From Methylomonas sp. (GTDB lineage: Bacteria; Pseudomonadota; Gammaproteobacteria; Methylococcales; Methylomonadaceae), in NCBI GenBank assembly GCA_026989715.1, contig JALSIU010000255.1, positions 1 to 13,757 on the forward strand: 13,757 nucleotides of DNA, given 5' to 3'. How positions within the stretch are numbered: the first letter of the stretch is position 1; every line of letters begins with the position of its first letter. The notes beneath the pieces are model-generated. The model saw nothing but the letters and a program-made list of their open reading frames with translations, did no database searches and had not been told where the DNA came from. This document shows, one piece after another, positions 1 through 7,172 of this stretch. The translations under genes were made by a program, and so were the position numbers.

Positions 1-122
1 GTCGCATATTAACCGCCCTTCCGCATCTTAAAAACTATCCCAGCGGCAGTTTTATCGACCTACGACAAATTTTGGCACCCGATGAATATGCCGAGTTAAT
101 GCAAACACGCAACTCAAGCTAA
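1..122 (+). CDS. 3' end of an unrecognised gene (partial)
   Basis: An open frame runs in from the left edge, with its first full codon at base 3, and ends at TAA 120-122. It gives a 39-residue C-terminus ending DEYAELMQTRNSS. The other two + frames hit stops early (TAA at 10-12 and at about 29-31). I do not recognise the family from this tail; it is soluble-looking, with charged and aliphatic residues and no membrane segment. It converges on the diguanylate cyclase gene, whose stop codon begins 8 bases further on. Confidence 0.5.
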   Translation, partial: RILTALPHLKNYPSGSFIDLRQILAPDEYAELMQTRNSS

Positions 123-130
123 TCTTGCAA

Positions 131-2224
131 TCAAGATGATGCCGTTTTCATTTGCTGTTTATCCGCATACATGGCCATATCCGCCGCACTCAACAAAGCC
201 TCTAAGTGCTCACCCTGCTCAGGGTAAATGGCCATGCCAATACTTGCAGACACGTGCAAAGAAATCCCTTCAACTATGATAGGCTCTACGACGACACTTT
301 TAATCTTAGTACTCAGTATTTGGCAAGCCTCTTTAGTTTCAATATTGGTCATTAATATCACAAACTCATCGCCACCCACACGCGCGATGACATCCGTTTC
401 TCGAATATAGGCTTGCATTCTGGCTGCTAGAATTTGTAATACAGCATCCCCATAAGGGTGGCCATATTGGTCATTAATAGGCTTAAAATCATTCAAATCG
501 ATAAACAACACGCCCAATTTTGTACCCTGCCGTTTTGCAGTAGCCACCGCATGCTGAAACGACTGGTGTAATAAACTTTTATTCGGCAAGTCAGTTAATA
601 CATCATGCTCAGCAAGGTGCTTAAGCTGTAAAGCCTTAGCACGCTCTTGTGTAATATCAGTAAACATCGCAATATAATTTTCAACACTTCCATCAGGATT
701 ATGCAACACTTTAATGGTGATATTTTGCCAATACAGTTCACCATTGGCACGGCGATTATAAATTTCTCCTGACCACTCTCCAGCCGTTTGTACTGTCTGC
801 CATAAACTCTGATAAAACTCGCAATCATGCCAACCTGAACTTAATAAACCGGGAGTTTTGCCTATGGCTGTTTGTGCTGAGTAACCTGTAATCGCGCTAA
901 AAGCGGCATTGACTCTAATAATTTGATTATGCTTATCCGTAATCATAATGGCCTGCGGCGACAGCTCGCAAACATAATTACCTAAGGTCAAATAATTTTC
1001 TTTCTCTAAACGCTCTTTAATATCCATTGCTGATACCAAATAACAATGGCGGTTACTATACTCAACCCGCTGAATATGTACTTCAACCGGATAGAAAGAA
1101 CCATCTGCACGTTGTAGTGTCGTTTCAAAATCAACCGCAGTCACCGCATTCCCGCGCAGAGGTTGCAACATCTCGCGCAACTGCTGCTCAGAGGCAAACA
1201 TCTGCAAGTCAAGCGGCGTTAATTTAAGGGCACTAAATAATGAAAGCCCTTGGTTATCAAGAGCGCACTGATTAACAAATTGAAAATGAATATCCTCTTC
1301 ACAAAAAATATAGGTTTCAGCCTGGCTGATATTAATGGCTTGATACAAAATATTGCGCTCATTGGCAACATAAGCGATTAACATGGTAGCGAGTGATACC
1401 AAAGTAAAATAGGCACAAAAAAATGGCAAATCAGGCTCGGCATCGCTCCCTATAAACAGGCCTTGGTGTATTAATAAGCCATAGATGCCGACTATAAAAT
1501 ATTCGGCAACAATCAGTGAACTAATGGTTTGGCCAAAACGGATTGCTGCCCAGATTAACGGAATAATTAAGATATAATCACTCAAGGCAGGCATCAATAA
1601 AGCACTCTGCCAACCCGCTAGAACACTAAAAGCTGTTAATAATGAGCAGATGCTTAATAAGCCAGCTTCAATCGCTTTTTTTTGCAATAAGTGCTTAACT
1701 TGATAGCAGTCAAACAATAATAAAAAAGGCGTTACAACGGCAATACCCAACGCATCAGCCGCCCACCAATGCAATAGAGTATCAACGAATTGCTCTAAAG
1801 GAATAAAGCCTGCCAACAGTAATGATGTCACCCCAAGCAAGGCGCTGACTATCGCCCCCGCCATCCCTGCATAAAGCAAAGAAAGGTACTCATAATAATG
1901 ATAGATATTTTTTGAAAAGGGCAAATAACGCAAAATAAAGAGAGCCAACAAAGGCTCCAGCACATTACCTGTCGCTGTCATCCACCAGATAATCGGCATA
2001 TCTCCCGCATAAATGCCGGCAGCGATTGCCCCTATAAAAATACCGATGGCATACTGCGCTCCCAAGCGAATAAGAGTTGCCAAAGCAAGGCCGGAAGCAG
2101 GCCAAATGAGGGTGGCATTGCCTTTAATAACCGCAAATTCAAGCGCAATCACGGCAAGACTAAAATAAATAGCCGCCAGTAAAATTTGCGGTAGCACATT
2201 ACCTAAACATGCAATCTTTTTCAT
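131..2224 (-). CDS. MASE1-PAS-PAS-GGDEF diguanylate cyclase
   Basis: Membrane sensor that probably makes cyclic di-GMP from two GTP. Residues 1 to about 290 are very hydrophobic (8-10 membrane segments) and carry MASE1 hallmarks: IWPASG near residue 40 and a WWAADALG...TP stretch near 153-166. Two PAS-like regions follow (about 300-402 and 415-527; the second has the typical N-A-F-S-x-I-T-G-Y run). The GGDEF domain has DVLTDLPN, FIDLNDFKPIND, an intact GGDEF at about 617-621 and, exactly five residues before it, RETD, the inhibitory I-site. It therefore looks catalytically active and product-inhibited. There is no EAL domain. The ATG at 2224 is preferred; a GTG directly before it (2227) is the alternative, and neither has a clear ribosome binding site. 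It lies downstream of the arsenic cluster in the same direction, behind a hairpin, so it is probably a separate unit. The signal sensed is unknown. Confidence 0.92.
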   Translation of the reverse strand: MKKIACLGNVLPQILLAAIYFSLAVIALEFAVIKGNATLIWPASGLALATLIRLGAQYAIGIFIGAIAAGIYAGDMPIIWWMTATGNVLEPLLALFILRYLPFSKNIYHYYEYLSLLYAGMAGAIVSALLGVTSLLLAGFIPLEQFVDTLLHWWAADALGIAVVTPFLLLFDCYQVKHLLQKKAIEAGLLSICSLLTAFSVLAGWQSALLMPALSDYILIIPLIWAAIRFGQTISSLIVAEYFIVGIYGLLIHQGLFIGSDAEPDLPFFCAYFTLVSLATMLIAYVANERNILYQAINISQAETYIFCEEDIHFQFVNQCALDNQGLSLFSALKLTPLDLQMFASEQQLREMLQPLRGNAVTAVDFETTLQRADGSFYPVEVHIQRVEYSNRHCYLVSAMDIKERLEKENYLTLGNYVCELSPQAIMITDKHNQIIRVNAAFSAITGYSAQTAIGKTPGLLSSGWHDCEFYQSLWQTVQTAGEWSGEIYNRRANGELYWQNITIKVLHNPDGSVENYIAMFTDITQERAKALQLKHLAEHDVLTDLPNKSLLHQSFQHAVATAKRQGTKLGVLFIDLNDFKPINDQYGHPYGDAVLQILAARMQAYIRETDVIARVGGDEFVILMTNIETKEACQILSTKIKSVVVEPIIVEGISLHVSASIGMAIYPEQGEHLEALLSAADMAMYADKQQMKTASS

Positions 2225-2244
2225 CACTGCATTGTAAACCGGTT

Positions 2245-2284
2245 TTATCGCAGTATCGAAATTTTGGAGTAAAAAGCGCGATAA
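2245..2284. repeat. Inverted repeat upstream of the diguanylate cyclase gene
   Basis: TTATCGC (2245-2251) and GCGATAA (2278-2284) form 7-bp arms 26 bases apart, about 20-60 bases upstream of the start codon. This could be a regulator site or a leader hairpin. I found no convincing promoter hexamers around it. Confidence 0.3.
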
Positions 2285-2296
2285 TTTTTAACGCCA

Positions 2297-2336
2297 AAGG
2301 ACTGAGAGCGCAGGATTTATAAAATTCTCAGTCCTT
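2297..2336 (-). terminator. Hairpin at the end of the arsenic cluster
   Basis: A perfect 11-bp inverted repeat: AAGGACTGAGA (2297-2307) and TCTCAGTCCTT (2326-2336), with an 18-base AT-rich loop. The right arm overlaps the stop codon of the DUF2064 gene, so the hairpin forms as the transcript ends. The following - strand sequence has only a short T run, so termination may be weak. Its ACTGAGAATTTTAT sequence resembles other post-stop sequences in the window. Confidence 0.5.
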
Positions 2337-3039
2337 AGCCTTCTTTACTCGGCTCTGCAAAAACGGCAACGGGTAAAGCCTGCACAAAGTCTAGCAATGC
2401 AGATTGCTCAGGGAGGGGGGCTGGTAAATCCATTAAGGCAGTACGCAATGCATGTAAATCCAAGGCGCTATCAACATCACATAATGTCGCCAAAGTCTTT
2501 ACCGCACCTAGTGGTGCAATTTTTTGTAAAAAATGCGCACCCGTTTGTGGCGCACTGTAAACAACATCCGTCCATAATGTTTTAGGCAAGGCCGCGTTAC
2601 CGCCAAACGCCCAAAAGCCACCATCAACACTAGGCCCAAAAGCAAAATGCTGAGATTTCGGCACTTCCAGCCATCTCACCGCAATGAGCAACTCAGTTGC
2701 CGTCATTTGTGGAATATCCGCGCCCACCAAAATCACAAAATCATGCTTCTTTAAAAGTGTTTGATAGATATGTGCCATCCTCTCGCCTAAGCCGCCTTCG
2801 CCCTGCCATAAACAGGGCAAACTTTGCCAATAGCAATGATGTAAACCGTGGCTTTCCGCAACAGCATAATAACCTTGCAGAGAACATTGGCGCATCAAAT
2901 CCTTTGCAACTGCCGTAACAGATTGGGCAGCCGCTAAATGAAAATTTTCGGCAGACATTTGGCCAAGCGTTGCCGCCAAACGTGTTTTTACCGGCGACAA
3001 GCCCGGCGTTTTAACAAATATAGCGAGTGCACCTGACAT
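2335..3039 (-). CDS. DUF2064 / TIGR04282-type glycosyltransferase-like protein
   Basis: A 234-residue soluble protein with the GT-A-like fold signatures of the DUF2064 family: VKTPGLSPVKTRL (9-21) at the nucleotide-binding end, QGEGGLGERM (79-88), LVGADIP (104-110) with the metal or nucleotide-binding acidic residue, and GPSVDGGFWAFGG (135-147). Length matches the family. Members are often annotated as arsenosugar-biosynthesis glycosyltransferases because they occur with arsenic genes such as arsS. Here it follows arsJ by 48 bases in the same direction, with AAGG about 10 bases before the ATG, so co-transcription with gapdh and arsJ is likely. The substrate is not shown by the sequence. No arsM or arsS lies in the window. 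Family assignment is firm; the arsenic role is inferred from context. Confidence 0.85.
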   Translation of the reverse strand: MSGALAIFVKTPGLSPVKTRLAATLGQMSAENFHLAAAQSVTAVAKDLMRQCSLQGYYAVAESHGLHHCYWQSLPCLWQGEGGLGERMAHIYQTLLKKHDFVILVGADIPQMTATELLIAVRWLEVPKSQHFAFGPSVDGGFWAFGGNAALPKTLWTDVVYSAPQTGAHFLQKIAPLGAVKTLATLCDVDSALDLHALRTALMDLPAPLPEQSALLDFVQALPVAVFAEPSKEG

Positions 3040-3087
3040 AAATCAATGACCTTAAAATATAACAATAAAATTCTCAGCTCTGACAAT

Positions 3088-4290
3088 TTACACACATTGC
3101 TTGGGCAACAACAAAGAAAGAAACGCAGCGGCGAGAATAAAGACACTCGACAATACCAGACAGGCCACCAATCCAGAGACTTGATAAACCCAGCCGGATA
3201 AAAGCGTCCCCACCAAACGCCCTAATGCATTTGCCATATAATAAAAACCAACATCTAATGAAACGCCATCTTCTTGCGCATACGCAATAATCAAGTAAGA
3301 ATGTACTGCCGAATTAATGGCAAAGACAAAGCCAAAACCAATCAGGCCAATGATTAAAATCCATTCAACCCCCTCGTTATCTTGCAACAATAACAAAACC
3401 ATGGCAATCGGCATCATTGCCAACAATAACGCCCACAAAATGGCAGTGTGACCATCAGGGTCAGCATTATGGCGCACTCGAGTAATAATGGGAGCCGCAG
3501 ACTGTACAAATCCATAACCTATGACCCACAATGCCAATAAAGTACCGACTTGCGTCGATTCCCAATGCAACTGATCTTGCAAAAAAACAGGCAATGCAAT
3601 CACAAACCAAATATCCCGAGAGCCAAATAAGAAAAAACGGGCGGCCGATAAATAATTCACCGCGCTACTTTTCGAAAAAAGTTCTGTAAATTTTGGCTTA
3701 TATGCCGCCTTCCCTAAATCTTGTTGCAATAATAAGTAGCTTATGCCCAAAACCAACGCTAAGCCAGCTATCATGGCCGCAATAGCTCCTCTAAAACCAA
3801 CGGTAGATAGCAATAATGCCCCCATAAAAAAGCCAACACCCTTTAGCGTATTTTTAGAGCCTGTTAATAAAGCAACCCACTTAAACAGTTTGCCCTGCTC
3901 ATCTTTCGGCAGTAATAATTTAATACTACTTTTGGCACTCATTTTATTCAGGTCTTTAGCAATACCTGATACAGCCTGCGCAAACATGACATAAATCACA
4001 CTAAGTTGCTCAGCATCAACCAATAACATCGCTAAGGCAATCATCTGCAAAGCCATTCCAATGTGCAGCGTACTATTGACCCCTACATGTGCGGCAAACC
4101 AGCCACCAACCAAATTGGTTATTACTCCACAAAATTCATACAATAAAAACAAACCCGCCACTTCTAAGGGGCTATAACCGAGTTGATGGAAATATAAAAT
4201 AACCAACATACGTAGTGCACCATCAGTTAAGGTAAACGCCCAATAACTGAAGGTCACTACCCAATATTGCTGTAAGGCTGCATGCATCAT
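3088..4290 (-). CDS. arsJ: ArsJ organoarsenical efflux permease (MFS)
   Basis: A 400-residue, very hydrophobic protein with about 12 membrane segments, typical of a major facilitator transporter. Its N-terminus (QQYWVVTFSYWAFTLTDGALRML) and the segment with GIAKDLNKMSAKSSIKLL resemble ArsJ. The gene starts 8 bases after the stop of the GAPDH gene, the usual neighbour of arsJ. Characterised ArsJ exports 1-arseno-3-phosphoglycerate made by the partner GAPDH from arsenate and glyceraldehyde-3-phosphate; the product breaks down outside the cell, so the pair removes arsenate. An AGGA sits 4 bases before the first ATG and 7 before a second, adjacent ATG (4287), which may be the true start. No truncation is seen. 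The symbol rests on sequence resemblance plus operon context. Confidence 0.93.
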   Translation of the reverse strand: MMHAALQQYWVVTFSYWAFTLTDGALRMLVILYFHQLGYSPLEVAGLFLLYEFCGVITNLVGGWFAAHVGVNSTLHIGMALQMIALAMLLVDAEQLSVIYVMFAQAVSGIAKDLNKMSAKSSIKLLLPKDEQGKLFKWVALLTGSKNTLKGVGFFMGALLLSTVGFRGAIAAMIAGLALVLGISYLLLQQDLGKAAYKPKFTELFSKSSAVNYLSAARFFLFGSRDIWFVIALPVFLQDQLHWESTQVGTLLALWVIGYGFVQSAAPIITRVRHNADPDGHTAILWALLLAMMPIAMVLLLLQDNEGVEWILIIGLIGFGFVFAINSAVHSYLIIAYAQEDGVSLDVGFYYMANALGRLVGTLLSGWVYQVSGLVACLVLSSVFILAAAFLSLLLPKQCV

Positions 4291-4298
4291 TTTTCCTG

Positions 4299-5324
4299 TT
4301 ATTGAAGAGCTGTTTTACCAGCACTCGCTAGTTTTTTAACCAACTCCATCATGCGATGCACATAAGCTATTTCATTGTCATACCAAACTAATAACTTAAC
4401 TTGTGTCCCATTGATCACTCTCGTTGAGAGTGCATCCACAATGCCGGAGTGAGTATTATTGGTATAATCAGCCGATACCAAAGGCTTAGTTTCATAACCT
4501 AAAATACCTTGTAACTCATCTATCGCCGCAGCTTGTAACACCGCATTGACTTCCTCAACACTGACAGTACGCTCTAACTCAAACACACAATCCGTTAAAG
4601 AAGCATTCGCTAACGGTACCCTTACTGCAATACCATTTAATTTCCCCTGCAATTCAGGAAAAATTTCCGTAATCGCCGTTGCCGAGCCTGTAGTCGTTGG
4701 AATAAGTGACAATCCACTGGCTCTGGCACGGCGTAAATCGGTATGATGCTCATCTAATATGCTTTGTGTATTGGTAATATCATGCAAAGTCGTAATACTG
4801 CCATGCCTAATACCAAAACTAGCGTGCATGACCTTAACCACGGGTGCGATACAATTCGTCGTACAAGAAGCTGCCGTCACAATATCGTGCAATTTGGGGT
4901 CATAAAGGTAATCATTGACTCCCATAATAATATTTAAAACCCCCTCACCTTTAACAGGAGCCGACACCACCACCTTTTTAACACCTTGTTGCAAATAAGC
5001 CGCTAAACTCTGCTTAGACTTAAATTTCCCCGTGCATTCAACAACAATATCAACTCCACGCTCTGTCCAAGCTGTTGCGGTAATATCAGTATTTTGGCTA
5101 TAACTCACCACTTTATTATTAATCATTAAATGATTCTCAGCAAAATCAGCGGTATGTTGCCAACGCCCATGCACTGAATCAAAATTCAATAAATGCGCCG
5201 CTGTTTCGACACTACCCGCCACTTCATTAATATGCACAATCTCAAATTCCGGCCAATCCCATGCGGCACGCAAAGCCAAACGCCCCATACGCCCAAAACC
5301 ATTAATTCCTATTCTAATTGTCAT
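4299..5324 (-). CDS. gap: ArsJ-associated glyceraldehyde-3-phosphate dehydrogenase
   Basis: A 341-residue GAPDH with the N-terminal Rossmann motif [10 protein letters not shown] (6-15), the active-site segment ASCTTNC with catalytic Cys154, the partner histidine at 181 ([10 protein letters not shown]) and the C-terminal WYDNE. Length is normal. After the Rossmann strand it reads HINE where housekeeping enzymes usually have IND, a feature I associate with ArsJ-linked GAPDHs. In this context it is expected to use arsenate in place of phosphate, yielding 1-arseno-3-phosphoglycerate for ArsJ. It sits between arsR and arsJ. A 14-bp palindrome lies 11 bases before its start, and an AAGAGAG stretch serves as ribosome binding site. 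The 160 bases from the arsR stop contain a terminator-like hairpin, so this gene may also have its own promoter. A purely glycolytic role is possible but less likely given the operon. Confidence 0.93.
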   Translation of the reverse strand: MTIRIGINGFGRMGRLALRAAWDWPEFEIVHINEVAGSVETAAHLLNFDSVHGRWQHTADFAENHLMINNKVVSYSQNTDITATAWTERGVDIVVECTGKFKSKQSLAAYLQQGVKKVVVSAPVKGEGVLNIIMGVNDYLYDPKLHDIVTAASCTTNCIAPVVKVMHASFGIRHGSITTLHDITNTQSILDEHHTDLRRARASGLSLIPTTTGSATAITEIFPELQGKLNGIAVRVPLANASLTDCVFELERTVSVEEVNAVLQAAAIDELQGILGYETKPLVSADYTNNTHSGIVDALSTRVINGTQVKLLVWYDNEIAYVHRMMELVKKLASAGKTALQ

Positions 5325-5335
5325 AATTCTCTCTT

Positions 5336-5349
5336 AACGTATATACGTT
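5336..5349. promoter_or_regulatory. 14-bp perfect palindrome before gapdh-arsJ
   Basis: AACGTATATACGTT reads the same on both strands and ends 11 bases from the GAPDH start codon. Its position in an AT-rich leader fits an operator for a dimeric repressor, but I do not recognise the binding protein. It differs from the repeats around the arsR promoter. Confidence 0.4.
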
Positions 5350-5381
5350 TAAACAAATATATAAAAGAAGCTTTCACGCCT

Positions 5382-5437
5382 TAAAACTGAACCAAAAACC
5401 TACGCCGGTTTCGGTTTTATTTCATCCTCAGTTCTAA
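5382..5437 (-). terminator. Terminator-like hairpin between arsR and gapdh
   Basis: On the - strand GAACTGA (right side) pairs with TTCAGTTT (left side). Inside, AACC-GA-AACC pairs with GGTT-TTT-GGTT around a short loop, giving a two-part stem ending in GTTTT. It lies 48-100 bases after the arsR stop. It could end the arsR transcript or weaken read-through into gapdh-arsJ. It shares CCGAAACCGGC with the hairpin after cbpM. Confidence 0.5.
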
Positions 5438-5484
5438 AAGCTATCAATACAAAACGCATGGCACAACACCCTGCCATTTTCGCT

Positions 5485-5820
5485 TTAACAATGCTTAGCA
5501 CGAGGCAAATTATCTAAATCTGCTTGCACTACAGAGCTTTCGGCAACGCTGTTTTCAATAAACTGTAACAATGGCAATAATTCAGCTTGAGCATACTCAG
5601 TTAATTGATAATACATCCAAACCCCTTCGCGCCGCGCCGTCACCATATCATTATTGCGTAAATAAGCTAAATGTCGGGAAATAACACTTTGCGATAAAGC
5701 CAATGTATCGACTAAATCACAAACACACAATTCCCCTTTTGCCAACAAAATAGCCAGAATACGAATACGTACCGGTTCAGAAAGTGCTTTAAAAAGACCT
5801 GCCAATATTTCCGGGTTCAT
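5485..5820 (-). CDS. arsR: ArsR-family arsenic-responsive repressor
   Basis: A 111-residue winged-helix repressor of the ArsR/SmtB family. It carries ELCVCDL with Cys32 and Cys34, the arsenite-binding site of classical ArsR, and the recognition region SQSVISRHLAYLR. The third cysteine of the classical site (position 37) is Val here; one further Cys is the last residue (111). It is expected to bind its own promoter and release it when As(III) binds. A longer frame begins at 5880, but that start lies inside the predicted promoter (5860-5888), so the ATG at 5820, which gives the usual MNPEILAGLFKALSEPVR beginning, is chosen. It heads the gapdh-arsJ cluster. Confidence 0.92.
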   Translation of the reverse strand: MNPEILAGLFKALSEPVRIRILAILLAKGELCVCDLVDTLALSQSVISRHLAYLRNNDMVTARREGVWMYYQLTEYAQAELLPLLQFIENSVAESSVVQADLDNLPRAKHC

Positions 5821-5839
5821 TTTATAAGCCACATATAAA
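5821..5839. promoter_or_regulatory. Candidate ArsR operator in the arsR leader
   Basis: TTTATA (5821-5826) and TATAAA (5834-5839) form an inverted repeat with a 7-base spacer directly upstream of the arsR ATG. On the - strand the segment reads TTATATGTGG; a near copy, TTATATGCGG, lies about 46 bases upstream inside the promoter spacer. Two similar sites flanking the -10 would suit repression. Confidence 0.4.
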
Positions 5840-5859
5840 AGAATAATTAATAACATAAA

Positions 5860-5888
5860 ATTATATTTGTTTATCCGCATATAAGCAA
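5860..5888 (-). promoter_or_regulatory. arsR promoter
   Basis: On the - strand, TTGCTT (complement of 5883-5888; 4 of 6 to the -35 consensus), a 17-base spacer and a perfect TATAAT (complement of 5860-5865). Transcription would begin near 5853, leaving a leader of about 33 bases before the arsR ATG at 5820. Confidence 0.7.
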
Positions 5889-5930
5889 ATATAAACCCAT
5901 TAATTATTTGAGCAAGACAACTCCCTTTGT

Positions 5931-6572
5931 TTAGGCAAGCCCCGGCAATAATTCAATTAAACCGGAGGTGAGCATTTGTATGCCAATAGCTGCCAGCAAT
6001 AAGCCCATAATCCTCGTTGCAATATTTAAGCCCGTAATACCCAACTTCTCACCAATAGGGCTTGCCAGACTCAACGCCAACCACACTAAAAAGGCGACCA
6101 AGACAATCCCTGCACTTAAAACAAATCGCTCGACCCAATTCGCCGCTTGGTGCGCATCGACAATCACCAAGCTAATCGCACCAGGGCCGGACATTAAAGG
6201 AATGGCTAGCGGTACAACAGCAATACATTCTTTGCCATCGGCTTCATCTGCTTCTTCTGGTGTACGCCGCGCATGGCTTTGCTTAGCATGCATCATCGAA
6301 ATTGCCATCAATAAAATCAACAAACCGCCGCTGGTACGGAATGCAGGAATGCCGATACCAAAAAAACTGAGCACAATATCGCCCGCCCAACTGGCCGTCA
6401 GCAATACCAAAGCAACCGAGATGGCACTGGTACGCGCAACCTGTTTACATTCCGCCGCACTCCGCCCCACGCATAAGGAAAGAAAAATAGGAATCGCACC
6501 CATAGGGTTAACGATAGCCAAAAGACCCACCAGCGATTTGGCATAAAGCGCGTATTCGAGTGAAAAACTCAT
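5931..6572 (-). CDS. MarC-family integral membrane protein
   Basis: A 213-residue membrane protein with about six hydrophobic segments and the MarC/UPF0056 motifs: YAKSLVGLLAIVNPMGAIPIF near the N-terminus, PLAIPLMSGPGAIS in the middle, and GLNIATRIMGLLLAAIGIQML near the end. Length is normal for the family. Its function is unsettled; the old link to multiple antibiotic resistance is not well supported. The ATG at 6572 gives the usual family start; an upstream TTG in frame at 6617 would add 15 polar residues. It follows the lipoprotein gene in the same direction with a 60-base gap and may be the last gene of the lipid transport operon. I see no strong terminator between it and arsR. Confidence 0.88.
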   Translation of the reverse strand: MSFSLEYALYAKSLVGLLAIVNPMGAIPIFLSLCVGRSAAECKQVARTSAISVALVLLTASWAGDIVLSFFGIGIPAFRTSGGLLILLMAISMMHAKQSHARRTPEEADEADGKECIAVVPLAIPLMSGPGAISLVIVDAHQAANWVERFVLSAGIVLVAFLVWLALSLASPIGEKLGITGLNIATRIMGLLLAAIGIQMLTSGLIELLPGLA

Positions 6573-6632
6573 GTTATTTTTAGTATCCGAAAAAGAGATT
6601 GTTGATAGGGTAGTCAAGATAATTGAGCGATT

Positions 6633-7172
6633 TCACTTATCAGCAAGCGACTGCAACCAAAATGCTATCGCCTGATTGGCTTGTTCTGTTAAAGCGACAA
6701 AGCCTTTAATTGCCCCCTTGGCATCGGCCGATTCTGTCTGCTGTGCTAACGTAAAGGTGCGTGTGGCAAGCACATGGTCATTATTGGAAATCGCACTGAC
6801 AGTCAGTGCCATCACCACTCGAGCATCCTGTAATGCCTTAAATTGCTGTTCAAATTGCGTAAGCTCTACGATTAAGCGTGACACTTGCGCGTTTGTCGGT
6901 ACGATTAAACGACGCTCTAATAAAGCGGGTACCGGCGCTTCCCAGCGGTCTTGATTGTAATACGCTATTGCTGTTGCATCTTTATATAATAAGCGATAGC
7001 GTATGCGCGCATTCCACAGCCAGACAGGTGCATTGACCGTTATCGACATGCCGGCATCCGATAAGGCAATGGTGCCGAGGTCATGACTGGTCGGCATAAC
7101 TTGTTGCGGACTACTACAAGCGGTAATCAATCCCGCCAGCAATAAGACTATTCTATATATCAATCGTTTCAT
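6633..7172 (-). CDS. PqiC-type ABC transport auxiliary lipoprotein
   Basis: A 179-residue predicted outer-membrane lipoprotein. The signal peptide ends in lipobox LITAC, with the lipidated Cys at 19; the following Ser suggests outer-membrane sorting. The rest matches the ABC_trans_aux (PqiC/YmbA) family, including the QDRWEAPVPALLERRL region near residues 74-89. The start codon overlaps the stop of the MCE gene by 4 bases (ATGA), indicating translational coupling. In PqiABC-like systems this lipoprotein docks the periplasmic MCE assembly at the outer membrane, and the same role is inferred here. Confidence 0.85.
   Translation of the reverse strand: MKRLIYRIVLLLAGLITACSSPQQVMPTSHDLGTIALSDAGMSITVNAPVWLWNARIRYRLLYKDATAIAYYNQDRWEAPVPALLERRLIVPTNAQVSRLIVELTQFEQQFKALQDARVVMALTVSAISNNDHVLATRTFTLAQQTESADAKGAIKGFVALTEQANQAIAFWLQSLADK

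Noticed and set aside
122..137. Inverted repeat ATCTTG-caat-CAAGAT between converging genes
   Set aside because: Only 6 bp with a 4-base loop and no T run; too weak to call a terminator.
5325..5384. Promoter for gapdh in the AT-rich leader
   Set aside because: Several TATATA-like hexamers occur but none has a good -35 at 16-18 bases; I could not choose one.
5821..5880. Longer ArsR starting at 5880 with a hydrophobic N-terminus
   Set aside because: The extra codons overlap the -10 and spacer of the predicted arsR promoter, and the family start matches 5820.
5968..6546. Long open frame (192 codons) on the + strand opposite marC
   Set aside because: It lies wholly inside the well-supported marC gene, has no recognisable domain, and its Pro/Ala/Thr/Ile-rich composition is what the antisense of a membrane protein gives.
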